A stretch of DNA of 40,309 nucleotides from Fidelibacterota bacterium (lineage in GTDB: Bacteria > Fidelibacterota > Marinisomatia > SCGC-AAA003-L08 > D37C17), in assembly GCA_030747125.1 (NCBI GenBank), contig JASLLI010000005.1:1-40309 (forward strand). The letters are read 5' to 3'. Positions 10,285 through 19,605 of this stretch are shown piece after piece (position 1 is the stretch's first letter; every line of letters starts with the position of its first letter). The notes beneath the pieces are model-generated. The model did no database searches and had not been told where the DNA came from. It saw only the letters and a list, made by a program, of their open reading frames with translations. The position numbers and the translations under genes are program-made.

Positions 10285-11598
10285 ATGTTTGAACAGCTTA
10301 ATGACAGATTTGCTCATATAATCAAAAATATAAAGGGTCAGGGGAAGATTTCTGAGAAGAATATTTCAGATTCTCTCCGGGATGTACGCCGTGCATTATT
10401 AGAAGCAGATGTGAACTTTCAGGCTGCAAAATCATTCATCAATCGCGTGAAAGAAAAAGCATCCGGAGAAGAAGTTTTTAATACTGTGACTCCGGGGCAG
10501 CAATTCATTCAGATATTGATGACGGAGTTGAGTGCATTCCTGGGAGGCGAGAATGATGGAATCCGATATAATTCTTCAGGAAAAACCATTATTCTTCTGG
10601 CTGGTTTACAGGGTTCTGGTAAGACAACCACCGCAGCTAAACTGGCATGCTTTTTGAAAAAAAGATGGCAAAAATCCTCTGCGATGATTGCTGCTGACCT
10701 GCAAAGACCTGCAGCCATTAAGCAATTGCAGGTGCTGGGTGAACAAATTCAGGTACCTGTTTATGCAAGGCTGGATTCAAAGGATGTAATATCCGTGGTA
10801 AAAGCAGGTATAGCAGAGCATGTTCAAGCTGAGGTTATTATTATTGACACTGCAGGCAGACTCCATGTAGATGATACTCTCATGGATGAATTAAAACAAG
10901 TTGCAGAACTTGCTAAACCGGATGAAACTCTCTATGTAGCAGACGGAATGACCGGTCAGGATGCCGTTACTTCAGCTGGTGCATTTAATGATGCATTACA
11001 GATTTCCGGTGTTGTATTGACGAAAATGGATGGAGATTCACGCGGTGGTGCTGCCCTTTCAATCAGGGAAGTGACAGGAAAACCCATAAAGTTTATGGGA
11101 ACAGGCGAATCTATGAAGGATTTTGATCTTTTCCATCCTGAAAGACTGGCTCAGCGGATTTTAGGTATGGGAGATGTAGTCTCTCTGGTAGAAAAAGCCA
11201 AAGAAGTGTTGGATGAAAAAAATGCTGCGAAATTACAAGAGAAAATGTTGTCTAACTCTTTTACTTTGGTGGATTTTCAATCTCAATTAGCCCAAATGCA
11301 AAAAATGGGACCTATGTCAGATATGCTGAAAATGCTTCCGGGTGCAGGTAAGCTTGGAAATCTAAATGTAGATGACCGGCAGTTAAAATGGACAGACGCC
11401 ATCATTAATTCAATGACTCCAAAGGAGAGAACTTCACCGGAGATCATTAACGGTTCACGAAGGAAACGCATTGCCCATGGCAGCGGAAGACCAATTCAGG
11501 AAGTGAACCAGTTACTTAAACAGTTTCATCAAATGCAGAAAATGATGAAAAAAATTGGAAATAAAGGAAGAATGAAACTTCCTTTTGGATTTAAATAG
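10285..11598 (+). CDS. ffh: Signal recognition particle protein Ffh
   Basis: GLQGSGKTTTAAKLA, DLQRPAAIKQLQ, IIDTAGRLHVD, TKMDGDSRGGAALS, M-domain SRRKRIAHGSGRPIQEVNQLLKQF. Confidence 0.97.
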   Translation: MFEQLNDRFAHIIKNIKGQGKISEKNISDSLRDVRRALLEADVNFQAAKSFINRVKEKASGEEVFNTVTPGQQFIQILMTELSAFLGGENDGIRYNSSGKTIILLAGLQGSGKTTTAAKLACFLKKRWQKSSAMIAADLQRPAAIKQLQVLGEQIQVPVYARLDSKDVISVVKAGIAEHVQAEVIIIDTAGRLHVDDTLMDELKQVAELAKPDETLYVADGMTGQDAVTSAGAFNDALQISGVVLTKMDGDSRGGAALSIREVTGKPIKFMGTGESMKDFDLFHPERLAQRILGMGDVVSLVEKAKEVLDEKNAAKLQEKMLSNSFTLVDFQSQLAQMQKMGPMSDMLKMLPGAGKLGNLNVDDRQLKWTDAIINSMTPKERTSPEIINGSRRKRIAHGSGRPIQEVNQLLKQFHQMQKMMKKIGNKGRMKLPFGFK

Positions 11599-11609
11599 GA
11601 GATATATTC

Positions 11610-12383
11610 GTGGCAGTAAAACTACGATTAAAAAGAATGGGACGGAGAAAGCGTCCGTTTTACCGATTAGTAGCAATTGATTCCCGTAAACGCAGGGATG
11701 GTGCAGAGATAGAAAGACTGGGATGGTTTGATCCTCTTCACACTGATATTGCTGTAGAAATTAAAGAAGACAGAGTGCTACATTGGTTAAACCAGGGGGC
11801 ACAACCTTCAGAAACTGTGGATAATATTTTTAAAGAAATCGGTCTGAATTATAAACGGCATCTCATAGATGAAGGTAAATCTGAAGAAGAAATTGCCACG
11901 CTTTTAACTGAGTGGCAAGCGCGTCAATCTGAGAAAAAGGCTGCCCTTGCTGAAAAGAAAGCAGCCAAGAAAAAAGCTGCTAAAGTATCCGGTGCTGAGG
12001 AAACAGGAAAAGAAGATCACGAAGCAGGAGCAGAAGCCGATGGTAATGAGCAGGAAGAAGTAGCAGAAAGCAGCCAGCAGGAAACCGAAGCTGCGTCCTC
12101 TGAGGAAGCAGAAGCCTCCACTGGAGATACAGATACTAAGGAAGTGGAACCAGAAGAAGGAAATCAGGAAGCAGGAGAAGAGAATCAGGAAGCAGGAGCA
12201 GAAGCTATGGATAGTGGACAGGAGGAAGTAGCAGAAAATAAAGAGCCGGTGGCAGAAGAAGTGGAAGTAAAAGCTGATGAAACTGCCGAAGAAAAAGCTG
12301 CATCTGACGAAGATACCTCTAAAGAAGCTCCTGAAGAAGAAACATCAGAAGAGCCTGTTGAAGAAACAAAAGAAGAAAATTAG
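11610..12383 (+). CDS. rpsP: 30S ribosomal protein bS16 with a long acidic C-terminal extension
   Basis: MAVKLRLKRMGRRKRPFYRLVAIDSRKRRDG core followed by Ala/Lys and then about 130 aa of Glu/Ala-rich low complexity. Confidence 0.95.
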   Translation: MAVKLRLKRMGRRKRPFYRLVAIDSRKRRDGAEIERLGWFDPLHTDIAVEIKEDRVLHWLNQGAQPSETVDNIFKEIGLNYKRHLIDEGKSEEEIATLLTEWQARQSEKKAALAEKKAAKKKAAKVSGAEETGKEDHEAGAEADGNEQEEVAESSQQETEAASSEEAEASTGDTDTKEVEPEEGNQEAGEENQEAGAEAMDSGQEEVAENKEPVAEEVEVKADETAEEKAASDEDTSKEAPEEETSEEPVEETKEEN

Positions 12384-12414
12384 GTTTTAAATCCATCAAG
12401 TAAAAGCGGAGAAA

Positions 12415-12651
12415 ATGATGAAAGAGTTATTGACTGACATGATCAAGGCAATCGTTGATAAACCAGATGAAGTGGATATCACTCTCACAGAAAGTGAAAA
12501 CACAAAAATCTATGAATTACGCCTTGGTGACGGAGATGTGGGTAAGGTCATCGGTAAGAAGGGAAAAAATGTTACCGCCATACGCACTTTGTTATCTGCT
12601 GCAACAGCCAAAGAAGGCGGAAAGCGCTCTATTCTTGAAATAATTGAGTAG
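12415..12651 (+). CDS. KH-domain RNA-binding protein (YlqC/KhpA family)
   Basis: 78 aa; GDVGKVIGKKGKNVTAIRTLLSAA KH signature; located between rpsP and rimM. Confidence 0.9.
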   Translation: MMKELLTDMIKAIVDKPDEVDITLTESENTKIYELRLGDGDVGKVIGKKGKNVTAIRTLLSAATAKEGGKRSILEIIE

Positions 12652-13168
12652 CACTCCTCCTCCTGACTTAGTTCTTATGGGAAAAATATTAAAACCCAGG
12701 GGACTGAAAGGAGAGGTGTGGGCATCCATTTTTAATGAGCGTGATTCAGCATTAAAGAGAGGATGTATAATCTGGCTGCAAAGGGATGATGAACCTGCAG
12801 TCAGATCAGAAATTGAATCACTGAAAATTGCCGATGTAAAGTCCTGGATGAAATTAAAAAAGATTGATTCCAGAACTGAAGCGGAATCTTTACAGGGAAT
12901 GCATATAAGTTTTCCCCGTAGTGAATTTCCTCCCTTAATGGGAGATGATTACTATCTGGTGGATCTCATTGGGGTTACCGTTAAAAATGAAAATGGGAAT
13001 TCCCTTGGGACAATTTCAGATACTATACAGCTGCCGGCACACAATGTAATAGTGGTGATGAGGGATGGAAAGGAATTTTTGGTTCCATTCGTTGATGCTC
13101 ATATTATGCTTTTTGATAAAAAAAATAAAATCCTCATCGTGAAAAATGTGGATGGACTGTTAGAATGA
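12644..13168 (+). CDS. rimM: Ribosome maturation factor RimM
   Basis: GKILKPRGLKGEVWA, DDYYLVDLIGVTV, PAHNVIVV, LVPFVDAHI; overlaps the KH gene; synteny. Confidence 0.92.
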   Translation: MSSTPPPDLVLMGKILKPRGLKGEVWASIFNERDSALKRGCIIWLQRDDEPAVRSEIESLKIADVKSWMKLKKIDSRTEAESLQGMHISFPRSEFPPLMGDDYYLVDLIGVTVKNENGNSLGTISDTIQLPAHNVIVVMRDGKEFLVPFVDAHIMLFDKKNKILIVKNVDGLLE

Positions 13169-13869
13169 TGCAGGTTTACTTTCTGACACCTTTTCCTGAA
13201 ATGGTCACAGCTGTACTTAGTGAAAGTATCCTGGGCAGAGCAGTTAAAAAGGGTGTTGCTGCATTTCATATAAAGAATCTTTTTGATTATGCTGATCCTC
13301 CACATTACCGCATTGATGATTATCCCTTTGGTGGCGGTGCCGGAATGATATTAAAGCCGGAACCTGTATTCAGAGCAGTGGACGACATTAAAAATGTTGT
13401 GGGTGATAACACCAAACTGAGAGTTCTCTTTCCCACACCGGATGGCGAGTTGTTTAGCCATGAGAATGCAGTAGAATTAAGCAAGGAAAGCCATTTAGTT
13501 TTCATCAGTGGACATTATAAAGGAATTGACCAGCGTATCAGGGAAAATTTAGTAACAGATGAGGTTTCAATTGGGGATTTTGTACTCACAGGAGGTGAGT
13601 TGCCTGGGTTAATCATGTTGGATGCTGCCATACGATTGATACCGGGAGTCTTAAACAGCTATGAATCTGCAGAGACTGATTCATTTACAGAACATTTACT
13701 AGATGGTCCCCATTACACCCGGCCGGAGAAGTATCGGGGCATTGGTTCACCCAAAGTGCTGCTTTCGGGAAACCATAAAAAAATTGAAGACTGGAAGAAA
13801 ATCCAGCGTGAAGAAAAAACTAAAATCCGCAGACCGGATTTATGGGAAAAATATAAAAGTTTAGAATGA
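13165..13869 (+). CDS. trmD: tRNA (guanine-N1-)-methyltransferase
   Basis: [54 protein letters not shown]. Confidence 0.97.
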   Translation: MMQVYFLTPFPEMVTAVLSESILGRAVKKGVAAFHIKNLFDYADPPHYRIDDYPFGGGAGMILKPEPVFRAVDDIKNVVGDNTKLRVLFPTPDGELFSHENAVELSKESHLVFISGHYKGIDQRIRENLVTDEVSIGDFVLTGGELPGLIMLDAAIRLIPGVLNSYESAETDSFTEHLLDGPHYTRPEKYRGIGSPKVLLSGNHKKIEDWKKIQREEKTKIRRPDLWEKYKSLE

Positions 13870-14768
13870 TTGGAGAATCCATGAAGATCAGGGAATTTGA
13901 AAACAACAGAATAGGTGATGAAATGCATTTGGAAGAGTATTACCTCATGGCAGAAGATGAAGAGTCTGCTGTGGGTGAAGAACCAAAAGACGGCGAGGAA
14001 GAAACAGCAGCAGAAGGCAGTGATCCGGAGGTAGTTGCCGAGGAAAGTGAGCAACCTGCTGAAGATGGTGAAGCTGAGGATTCAAAAGAATCTGCCGCCC
14101 CCGACCCTGTGGAAGGTGAATCTGTGAAAAAGGAAACTCCTGAAGTATCAGAAGAAACTGACCAGGATAAGGTAGAAGCCGACGAATCTGCAAAGGATGC
14201 AACATCTGAGGAAAAAGCAGAAACTGTCTCCGAAACTGATGATACTCCTGTTGAAGGAGCAAAGGTTGAAGAAGCAGTCGTTGAGGAACCTGAAGATTCC
14301 TCGCAGGAAGCAGCACCAGAAAGTAATGAGCAGACTGAAGAAGAAACTTCAGAAGAATCTCCTGTTGAAGATGCAGGTCCTCCCCTTTCCCCTGAAGAAG
14401 CTGCAGTTTTAGCACAACAAACCAATACTGTTCAAGCCACCTATGCAGACATGCGGAAAGATTTACCTGATTTTCAATCCGGTGATACTGTTGCTGTGGG
14501 ATATCGAGTTGTGGAAGCGGGAAAATCAAGAATTCAGTTGTTTGAAGGTGTGGTAATTAAAATATCCTCCGGTCATGGATTAGATAAAACTTTCACTGTG
14601 CGAAAAATTTCCAGTGGTGTGGGAGTGGAAAGAATTTTCCCCCTTCATTCTCCTAACATTGATTCTGTGAAGGTCTTAAAGCGGGGTAAGGTACGCAGAG
14701 CCAAGCTGTACTATCTCCGTGACAGGGTTGGTAAAGCCACCCGTATAAAAGAACGGACAAATCTCTAA
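13866..14768 (+). CDS. rplS: 50S ribosomal protein bL19 with a long acidic N-terminal extension
   Basis: C-terminal core [19 protein letters not shown]...[54 protein letters not shown]; roughly 180 aa acidic region upstream in frame. Confidence 0.93.
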   Translation: MIGESMKIREFENNRIGDEMHLEEYYLMAEDEESAVGEEPKDGEEETAAEGSDPEVVAEESEQPAEDGEAEDSKESAAPDPVEGESVKKETPEVSEETDQDKVEADESAKDATSEEKAETVSETDDTPVEGAKVEEAVVEEPEDSSQEAAPESNEQTEEETSEESPVEDAGPPLSPEEAAVLAQQTNTVQATYADMRKDLPDFQSGDTVAVGYRVVEAGKSRIQLFEGVVIKISSGHGLDKTFTVRKISSGVGVERIFPLHSPNIDSVKVLKRGKVRRAKLYYLRDRVGKATRIKERTNL

Positions 14769-14772
14769 CACA

Positions 14773-14802
14773 AAAACCCCGGCAAGCTACCGGGGTTTTT
14801 TA
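14773..14802 (+). terminator. Rho-independent terminator of the ffh-rplS operon
   Basis: AAAAACCCCGG-caagcta-CCGGGGTTTTTT directly after the rplS stop. Confidence 0.92.
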
Positions 14803-15083
14803 TTTGTGACTACACTAACTACGGCCCGTTGTTTTTTCATTACAGAGCAGAATATAACGAAGGATGCCTCTTATACTTACCCATCAAATGCGTCACGAAA
14901 TCCTAATTGGGAATATTCCCTCTTGCCAAAGTAGTAAAAAGGCGTTGTATAAACATATCAACAACATAAAAATTGAATTCTATATTCTGTTGTTCATTTA
15001 AAATAGGTTCAAGAGTCCCGGTATATCAAAGAAAAATGTGTGAATCTACAGAGTAGCCTCCCCCTAAATTATGTCCCCCACCC

Positions 15084-16217
15084 ATGAGTCAAATTCAGAA
15101 GAATATCATCATTACCAGTATCGGGCATTTTTTGGTACATGCTATGACCATGATTCTTCCGGTGATTCTTGTTATTCTGGAAAATGAATTTTCAGTATCT
15201 CTGATTTATTTGGGGGAACTGGCTACCATTCAGATACTCTTTCTGGGAATTGGCGGATTCCCAGCAGGATTTCTTGCTGACCGCTTCGGTTCACGCATGG
15301 TACTCCTTATGTATTTTCTGGGACTCATCATCGCCTCAATTTGGCTGTTTTTTTCCCATACCTTCACCATGACAGCGCTGGGTTTGGGATTTTTAGGACT
15401 CATCACCGGGCTCTATCATCCTGCAGGGCTTAAAATGGTTAGTCATTCCTCCAATGTTTCAAGGTATATGTCCTACCATGGGGTGTCCGGCAGCCTGGGG
15501 CTTGCAGCAGGTCCCATTTACGGTGCCTGGATGTCAAGCTGGCTGGGGTGGCGGTATGCGTATCTTTTTATGGGAATCCTCGCATTAGCAGCACTATGTT
15601 TCCTTTTAACCTACCATAGGGAAGCAAGACCAGGAAAAGTATCGTTCAATCTGAAAGGGAAATTCAACAGGGCACATATACTTATCATTAGCGTTGCCTC
15701 CCTTTGGGGTTTTGCCCATCATGGGCTTTTTAATTTCCTCCCCTACTATTTTGAAGATGCGGTGGAAACATCTCTGGGAGATGTAATAGGTTCCGGATTC
15801 CTTACAGGGTTTGTCCTTCTCTTGGGTATTATAGGCCAGCTTGGTGGGGGCAGATTAGGAGAAAAGTATCCAAGAAAGAACCTATATATTTGGGTGGTGC
15901 TCCTCAATATCCCTTTTCTCATGGGCATGGCATTTCTAAATGGGTTTTCACTTGTAGTAATAACCGGTATGCTGGGGGCTGTAAATTTCATGTTTCAACC
16001 TGTGAATAACAGTTTGCTGGCAGATGTAACTCCCACAGAAAACCGAGGCATTATATATGGCTTTTCTGCAGGTATCAGTTTTGGGGTTGGGTCATTTGCC
16101 GGGATAGCCGGGGGGTATCTGGGTGAACTTCTCTCCATCAATGCGATTTTCCCAGCTATGGCTGTTGTTTTACTTCCCGCAGGACTCTTCGCAATTCTGT
16201 TGAAAAAATCCATCTAA
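15084..16217 (+). CDS. MFS transporter (fosmidomycin-resistance-like)
   Basis: 377 aa, about 12 TM segments; GFPAGFLADRFGSRMVLL MFS motif. Confidence 0.85.
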   Translation: MSQIQKNIIITSIGHFLVHAMTMILPVILVILENEFSVSLIYLGELATIQILFLGIGGFPAGFLADRFGSRMVLLMYFLGLIIASIWLFFSHTFTMTALGLGFLGLITGLYHPAGLKMVSHSSNVSRYMSYHGVSGSLGLAAGPIYGAWMSSWLGWRYAYLFMGILALAALCFLLTYHREARPGKVSFNLKGKFNRAHILIISVASLWGFAHHGLFNFLPYYFEDAVETSLGDVIGSGFLTGFVLLLGIIGQLGGGRLGEKYPRKNLYIWVVLLNIPFLMGMAFLNGFSLVVITGMLGAVNFMFQPVNNSLLADVTPTENRGIIYGFSAGISFGVGSFAGIAGGYLGELLSINAIFPAMAVVLLPAGLFAILLKKSI

Positions 16218-16288
16218 TTCTATTACATTAATACCCCTTTATACCGACGGAATATCATTAAACCATTTCATTTTAACGGAGAAAAAAC

Positions 16289-17917
16289 ATGACCCTGAAA
16301 GAAAAAGTTATCGCATTGGAAGACAGAGTAAAGAGATTACAGGAAATTGGTCTCTCTCTTTCAACAGAGGACGATATTAATGTTATCTTTGAGCTTATCA
16401 TGGAGGAAGCAAAAAATATTACCAATGCTGATGGCCGCACCCTGTATATGATCAGCGAAGACGGCAAAAGTATGAAATTTGAAATTATGCGTACTGACTC
16501 CATGAATTTTGCGCAAGGAGGGACTACAGGTGTAGAAATTTCTATTCCACCCATGCCCCTATTCGATAAAGACGGTAATCCGAATCATTCAAGTATTGTA
16601 ACCTATTCTGCAACCACGGGAAAGACGGTAAATGTGAAGGATGCTTACACAGAAGCAGGGTTTGACTTTACCGGCGCAAAAAACTTTGATAAGACTACCG
16701 GATATCGTACAACCTCTGTTTTATCTGTACCACTTAAAAACCATGAAAATGATATTGTTGGTGTGATGCAGCTTATCAATGCCACAGACAAGAAAAGTGG
16801 TAAGGTAGTCACTTTTTCAAGTGACATGCAGCAGCAGATCGAGTCTTTAGCATCTCAGGGAGCAGTGGCTCTTACCAATAAACGCCTGGTGGCAGAGCTG
16901 AAAAACCTTTTTGAATCTTTTATCAAACTCATTGCTACTGCTATAGATAAAAAATCCCCATATACTGGTGGGCATTGTGAACGGGTCCCTGAAATTGCCA
17001 TGATGCTTGCAGAGGCTGTGGAAAATACAAAGACGGGTAAATATGCAGATTTTGCCATGACGGATGAAGAACGGTATGAGCTTTATATAGCCGCCTGGCT
17101 GCACGACTGTGGTAAAGTGGCAACACCTCCTCATGTGGTAGATAAGGGTATGAAGCTGGAAACAATAACAGACAGAATTGAAACGGTGGATACAAGATTT
17201 GAAGTATTAAAAAGAGATGCAGAAATTTCTATGCTGCGGAAACAGATTGAACTAATGAAGGCAGGGGAGACTAATGGAGCCATTTCTGAAACAGAAGATG
17301 AATTTAATAATAATATCGCTCGATTAATTGATGAAAAAGAATTCATCAGAAAAACTAACAGAGGCGGAGAATTCATGGAAGAAGATGACCAAAAGCGAGT
17401 GGCAGATATTGGAAAATATACCTGGGAGTCTGATGGAGAATTAATTCCCTTCCTGGATGAAAAGGAAGTCCGAAATCTCCAAATACCAAAAGGAACATTG
17501 CTGCCTGAGGAGAGGGAAATCATTAATGATCATATTGTTATCACCATTGATATGCTGGAAAAACTCCCTTATCCGAAAAATTTGAAAAATGTACCTGAAT
17601 TTGCAGGCGGGCACCATGAAAAACTGGATGGAACAGGCTATCCAAAGGGATTAAAGGATGAGGATATGAGTACTCAGGCAAAAATTATGGCAATTGCTGA
17701 TATATATGAAGCCCTCACTGCAGCAGACCGCCCTTACAAAGATGGTAAGAAATTATCTATGGCAATGCGTATTATGGGCTTTATGAAAAAGGATTACGAA
17801 ATTGATAAAGACCTTTTTGAAATATTTGTGAAAGAAGGGGTATATAAACAATATGCGGAAAAATATGTAAAACCTGATCAAATAGACCAGGTAGATGAGG
17901 AGGCTGTTCTGAAATGA
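16289..17917 (+). CDS. GAF-domain plus HD-GYP-type phosphohydrolase with a large insertion in the HD-GYP domain
   Basis: N-terminal GAF (DINVIFELIMEEAKNITNADGRTLYMISEDG); WLHDCGK ... GGHHEKLDGTGYPKGL ... IMAIADIYEALTAADRPYK. Confidence 0.88.
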   Translation: MTLKEKVIALEDRVKRLQEIGLSLSTEDDINVIFELIMEEAKNITNADGRTLYMISEDGKSMKFEIMRTDSMNFAQGGTTGVEISIPPMPLFDKDGNPNHSSIVTYSATTGKTVNVKDAYTEAGFDFTGAKNFDKTTGYRTTSVLSVPLKNHENDIVGVMQLINATDKKSGKVVTFSSDMQQQIESLASQGAVALTNKRLVAELKNLFESFIKLIATAIDKKSPYTGGHCERVPEIAMMLAEAVENTKTGKYADFAMTDEERYELYIAAWLHDCGKVATPPHVVDKGMKLETITDRIETVDTRFEVLKRDAEISMLRKQIELMKAGETNGAISETEDEFNNNIARLIDEKEFIRKTNRGGEFMEEDDQKRVADIGKYTWESDGELIPFLDEKEVRNLQIPKGTLLPEEREIINDHIVITIDMLEKLPYPKNLKNVPEFAGGHHEKLDGTGYPKGLKDEDMSTQAKIMAIADIYEALTAADRPYKDGKKLSMAMRIMGFMKKDYEIDKDLFEIFVKEGVYKQYAEKYVKPDQIDQVDEEAVLK

Positions 17918-18183
17918 TGGAAAAAACTCTGATGGAAATGAATCGAGCAGAATTAAAAACCCATATTTTTCATCTTCAGGAATTTATTAATGAGGAGCAG
18001 ACAACAGGGAAAGATGTGGATACCATCTTAGATGAAACGGATATTTTTGATGAATTTGAGGCGGTACTGCCTGATGAAGAATTTCCCATATTTGTCATAA
18101 CTGTTCTGAACGGATTTCAGTCCGATGCAATATTAGACACATTATTAGATGCCATTGAGAAATGTAAAAAAGGGAATGGATAA
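17914..18183 (+). CDS. Small acidic protein, unknown function, coupled to the HD-GYP gene
   Basis: 89 aa; ATGA overlap with the HD-GYP stop. Confidence 0.65.
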   Translation: MMEKTLMEMNRAELKTHIFHLQEFINEEQTTGKDVDTILDETDIFDEFEAVLPDEEFPIFVITVLNGFQSDAILDTLLDAIEKCKKGNG

Positions 18184-18184
18184 C

Positions 18185-18214
18185 ATGAATTTTGATTGGA
18201 ATTTAAACAGATGA
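18185..18214 (+). promoter_or_regulatory. Candidate 9-codon leader ORF (MNFDWNLNR) ending in UGA that overlaps the selA AUG
   Basis: ATG 18185, TGA 18212..18214; good SD AGGGA at 18171..18175; selA ATG at 18211 overlaps as ATGA. Confidence 0.45.
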
Positions 18215-19605
18215 GTTCAACGGTCAAAGTCCGGGAGGCTTTTAAAGAAATACCCTCAGTAGATGAACTCATTTTGCATTTTCAAAATGATCTGAATAAT
18301 GCTCCCTACCCTCTGTATTTACAGACGATTCGCAATATTTTAGATACTATACGGGAGAATATCCGCAGCTCCCGTCCCATAGAGAATATTCCCGAATACA
18401 CCAGAGAAAAAGTCAGAGCTGCCTTAACAGAGATTTCAAACAGCAATCTACGGCAGGTGGTCAATGGTACGGGTATCATCCTACACACCGGTTTAGGCAG
18501 AGCACCCCTTTCCCGAAAACTCATTGAAAAAGCAATGCAAGAGGTTGGTCCCTATTCAAATCTTGAGTTGGATATTTCTACAGGAAAAAGGGGGGAACGC
18601 AATAGCCATGTTGCAGAACTTCTAAAAAGCCTCACCACTGCAGAAGGGGTAGTGGTGGTGAATAATAATGCAGCTGCAGTCTTGCTTATGCTAAACGCCC
18701 TTGCTGAAGGAAAGGAAGTCCTCATCAGCAGAGGTGAACAGGTTGAAATCGGCGGGTCTTTCCGCATTCCGGATGTGATCAGAAAGTCTGGCTGCAACAT
18801 GGTTGAAGTAGGGACTACCAATAAAACCCATCTGAAGGATTATGAGGAAGCAATCACCTCAGATACTGGCGCTATTCTGGTTGCCCATACAAGTAACTAT
18901 AAAGTCTTGGGCTTCACCAAGTCAGTAGAACTCAGTGAATTATGTGCATTGGCAAAACGGAAAAAAATTCCATTAATCTTAGATTTAGGCAGTGGTGCCA
19001 TCGCAGATTTTAAGAAATTGAACCTGCCATTTGAACCGGTGGTGAAATCTTATATTTCAGCAGGAGTTGATGTTGTCTCTTTTAGTGGGGATAAACTTTT
19101 AGGCGGCCCTCAGGCGGGAATTATCTGTGGTAAAACCAGGTTCATGAAGAAAATTCATAAAAACCCACTTTACAGGGCATTACGGTGTGACAAATTGAAT
19201 TTTGCACTTTTGGAAGGCATTTTAAGATCTTACCATTCTGTAGAGAAATTCACCTCTGCGAATCTCACATTGGAATTATTCCAACGCAATAGAACGGATT
19301 TAATGAAAACAGGTAAAAGGCTTCTAAAATCACTCACGGCAAAAGTGAGAGGTGAATATGAAATTTCACTTGTTGAGACGGAGGTGGAGGCTGGCAGCGG
19401 TTCTCTCCCCTTAGAAAAATTTCCAAGTATCGCTCTTTGTTTCAAAGGGAAATTTAAGGCAACAGAATTATCCCGCAGGTTTCGAAATGCCACCACTCCT
19501 GTATTAGGGTATATCAAGGGAAACAATTTTTACATTGATTTGAAAGCCATTCCCAAAGAACAGGAGAAAATCTTCATTCAATCATTCATGGAAGTGTTGA
19601 AATGA
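18211..19605 (+). CDS. selA: L-seryl-tRNA(Sec) selenium transferase
   Basis: VVNGTGIILHTGLGRAPLS, VVNNNAAAVLL, SGDKLLGGPQAGII (PLP Lys); followed by selB. The track start (TTG 18196) is in the same frame. Confidence 0.96.
   Translation: MSSTVKVREAFKEIPSVDELILHFQNDLNNAPYPLYLQTIRNILDTIRENIRSSRPIENIPEYTREKVRAALTEISNSNLRQVVNGTGIILHTGLGRAPLSRKLIEKAMQEVGPYSNLELDISTGKRGERNSHVAELLKSLTTAEGVVVVNNNAAAVLLMLNALAEGKEVLISRGEQVEIGGSFRIPDVIRKSGCNMVEVGTTNKTHLKDYEEAITSDTGAILVAHTSNYKVLGFTKSVELSELCALAKRKKIPLILDLGSGAIADFKKLNLPFEPVVKSYISAGVDVVSFSGDKLLGGPQAGIICGKTRFMKKIHKNPLYRALRCDKLNFALLEGILRSYHSVEKFTSANLTLELFQRNRTDLMKTGKRLLKSLTAKVRGEYEISLVETEVEAGSGSLPLEKFPSIALCFKGKFKATELSRRFRNATTPVLGYIKGNNFYIDLKAIPKEQEKIFIQSFMEVLK
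18226..18242 (+). promoter_or_regulatory. Putative SECIS-like hairpin with bulged U inside the 5' end of selA
   Basis: AAAG-(T)-CC-GGGA-GG-CTTT: 4 bp, bulged U, 2 bp, tetraloop; begins 11 nt after the mini-ORF UGA. Confidence 0.35.

Noticed and set aside
13940-14529. Two long antisense ORFs (161 and 194 aa) opposite the rplS extension
   Set aside because: Ser-rich or Leu/Gln-rich translations of the low-complexity GAA/GCA coding strand; shadow ORFs.
14864-15001. 45 aa plus ORF MPLILTHQMRHEILIGNIPSCQSSKKALYKHINNIKIEFYILLFI in the gap before the MFS gene
   Set aside because: Short, no signature or neighbour support; cannot distinguish from chance.
15006-15020. GGTTCAAGAGTCCC resembling a tRNA T-arm
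   Set aside because: No matching T-stem, anticodon arm or acceptor stem around it.
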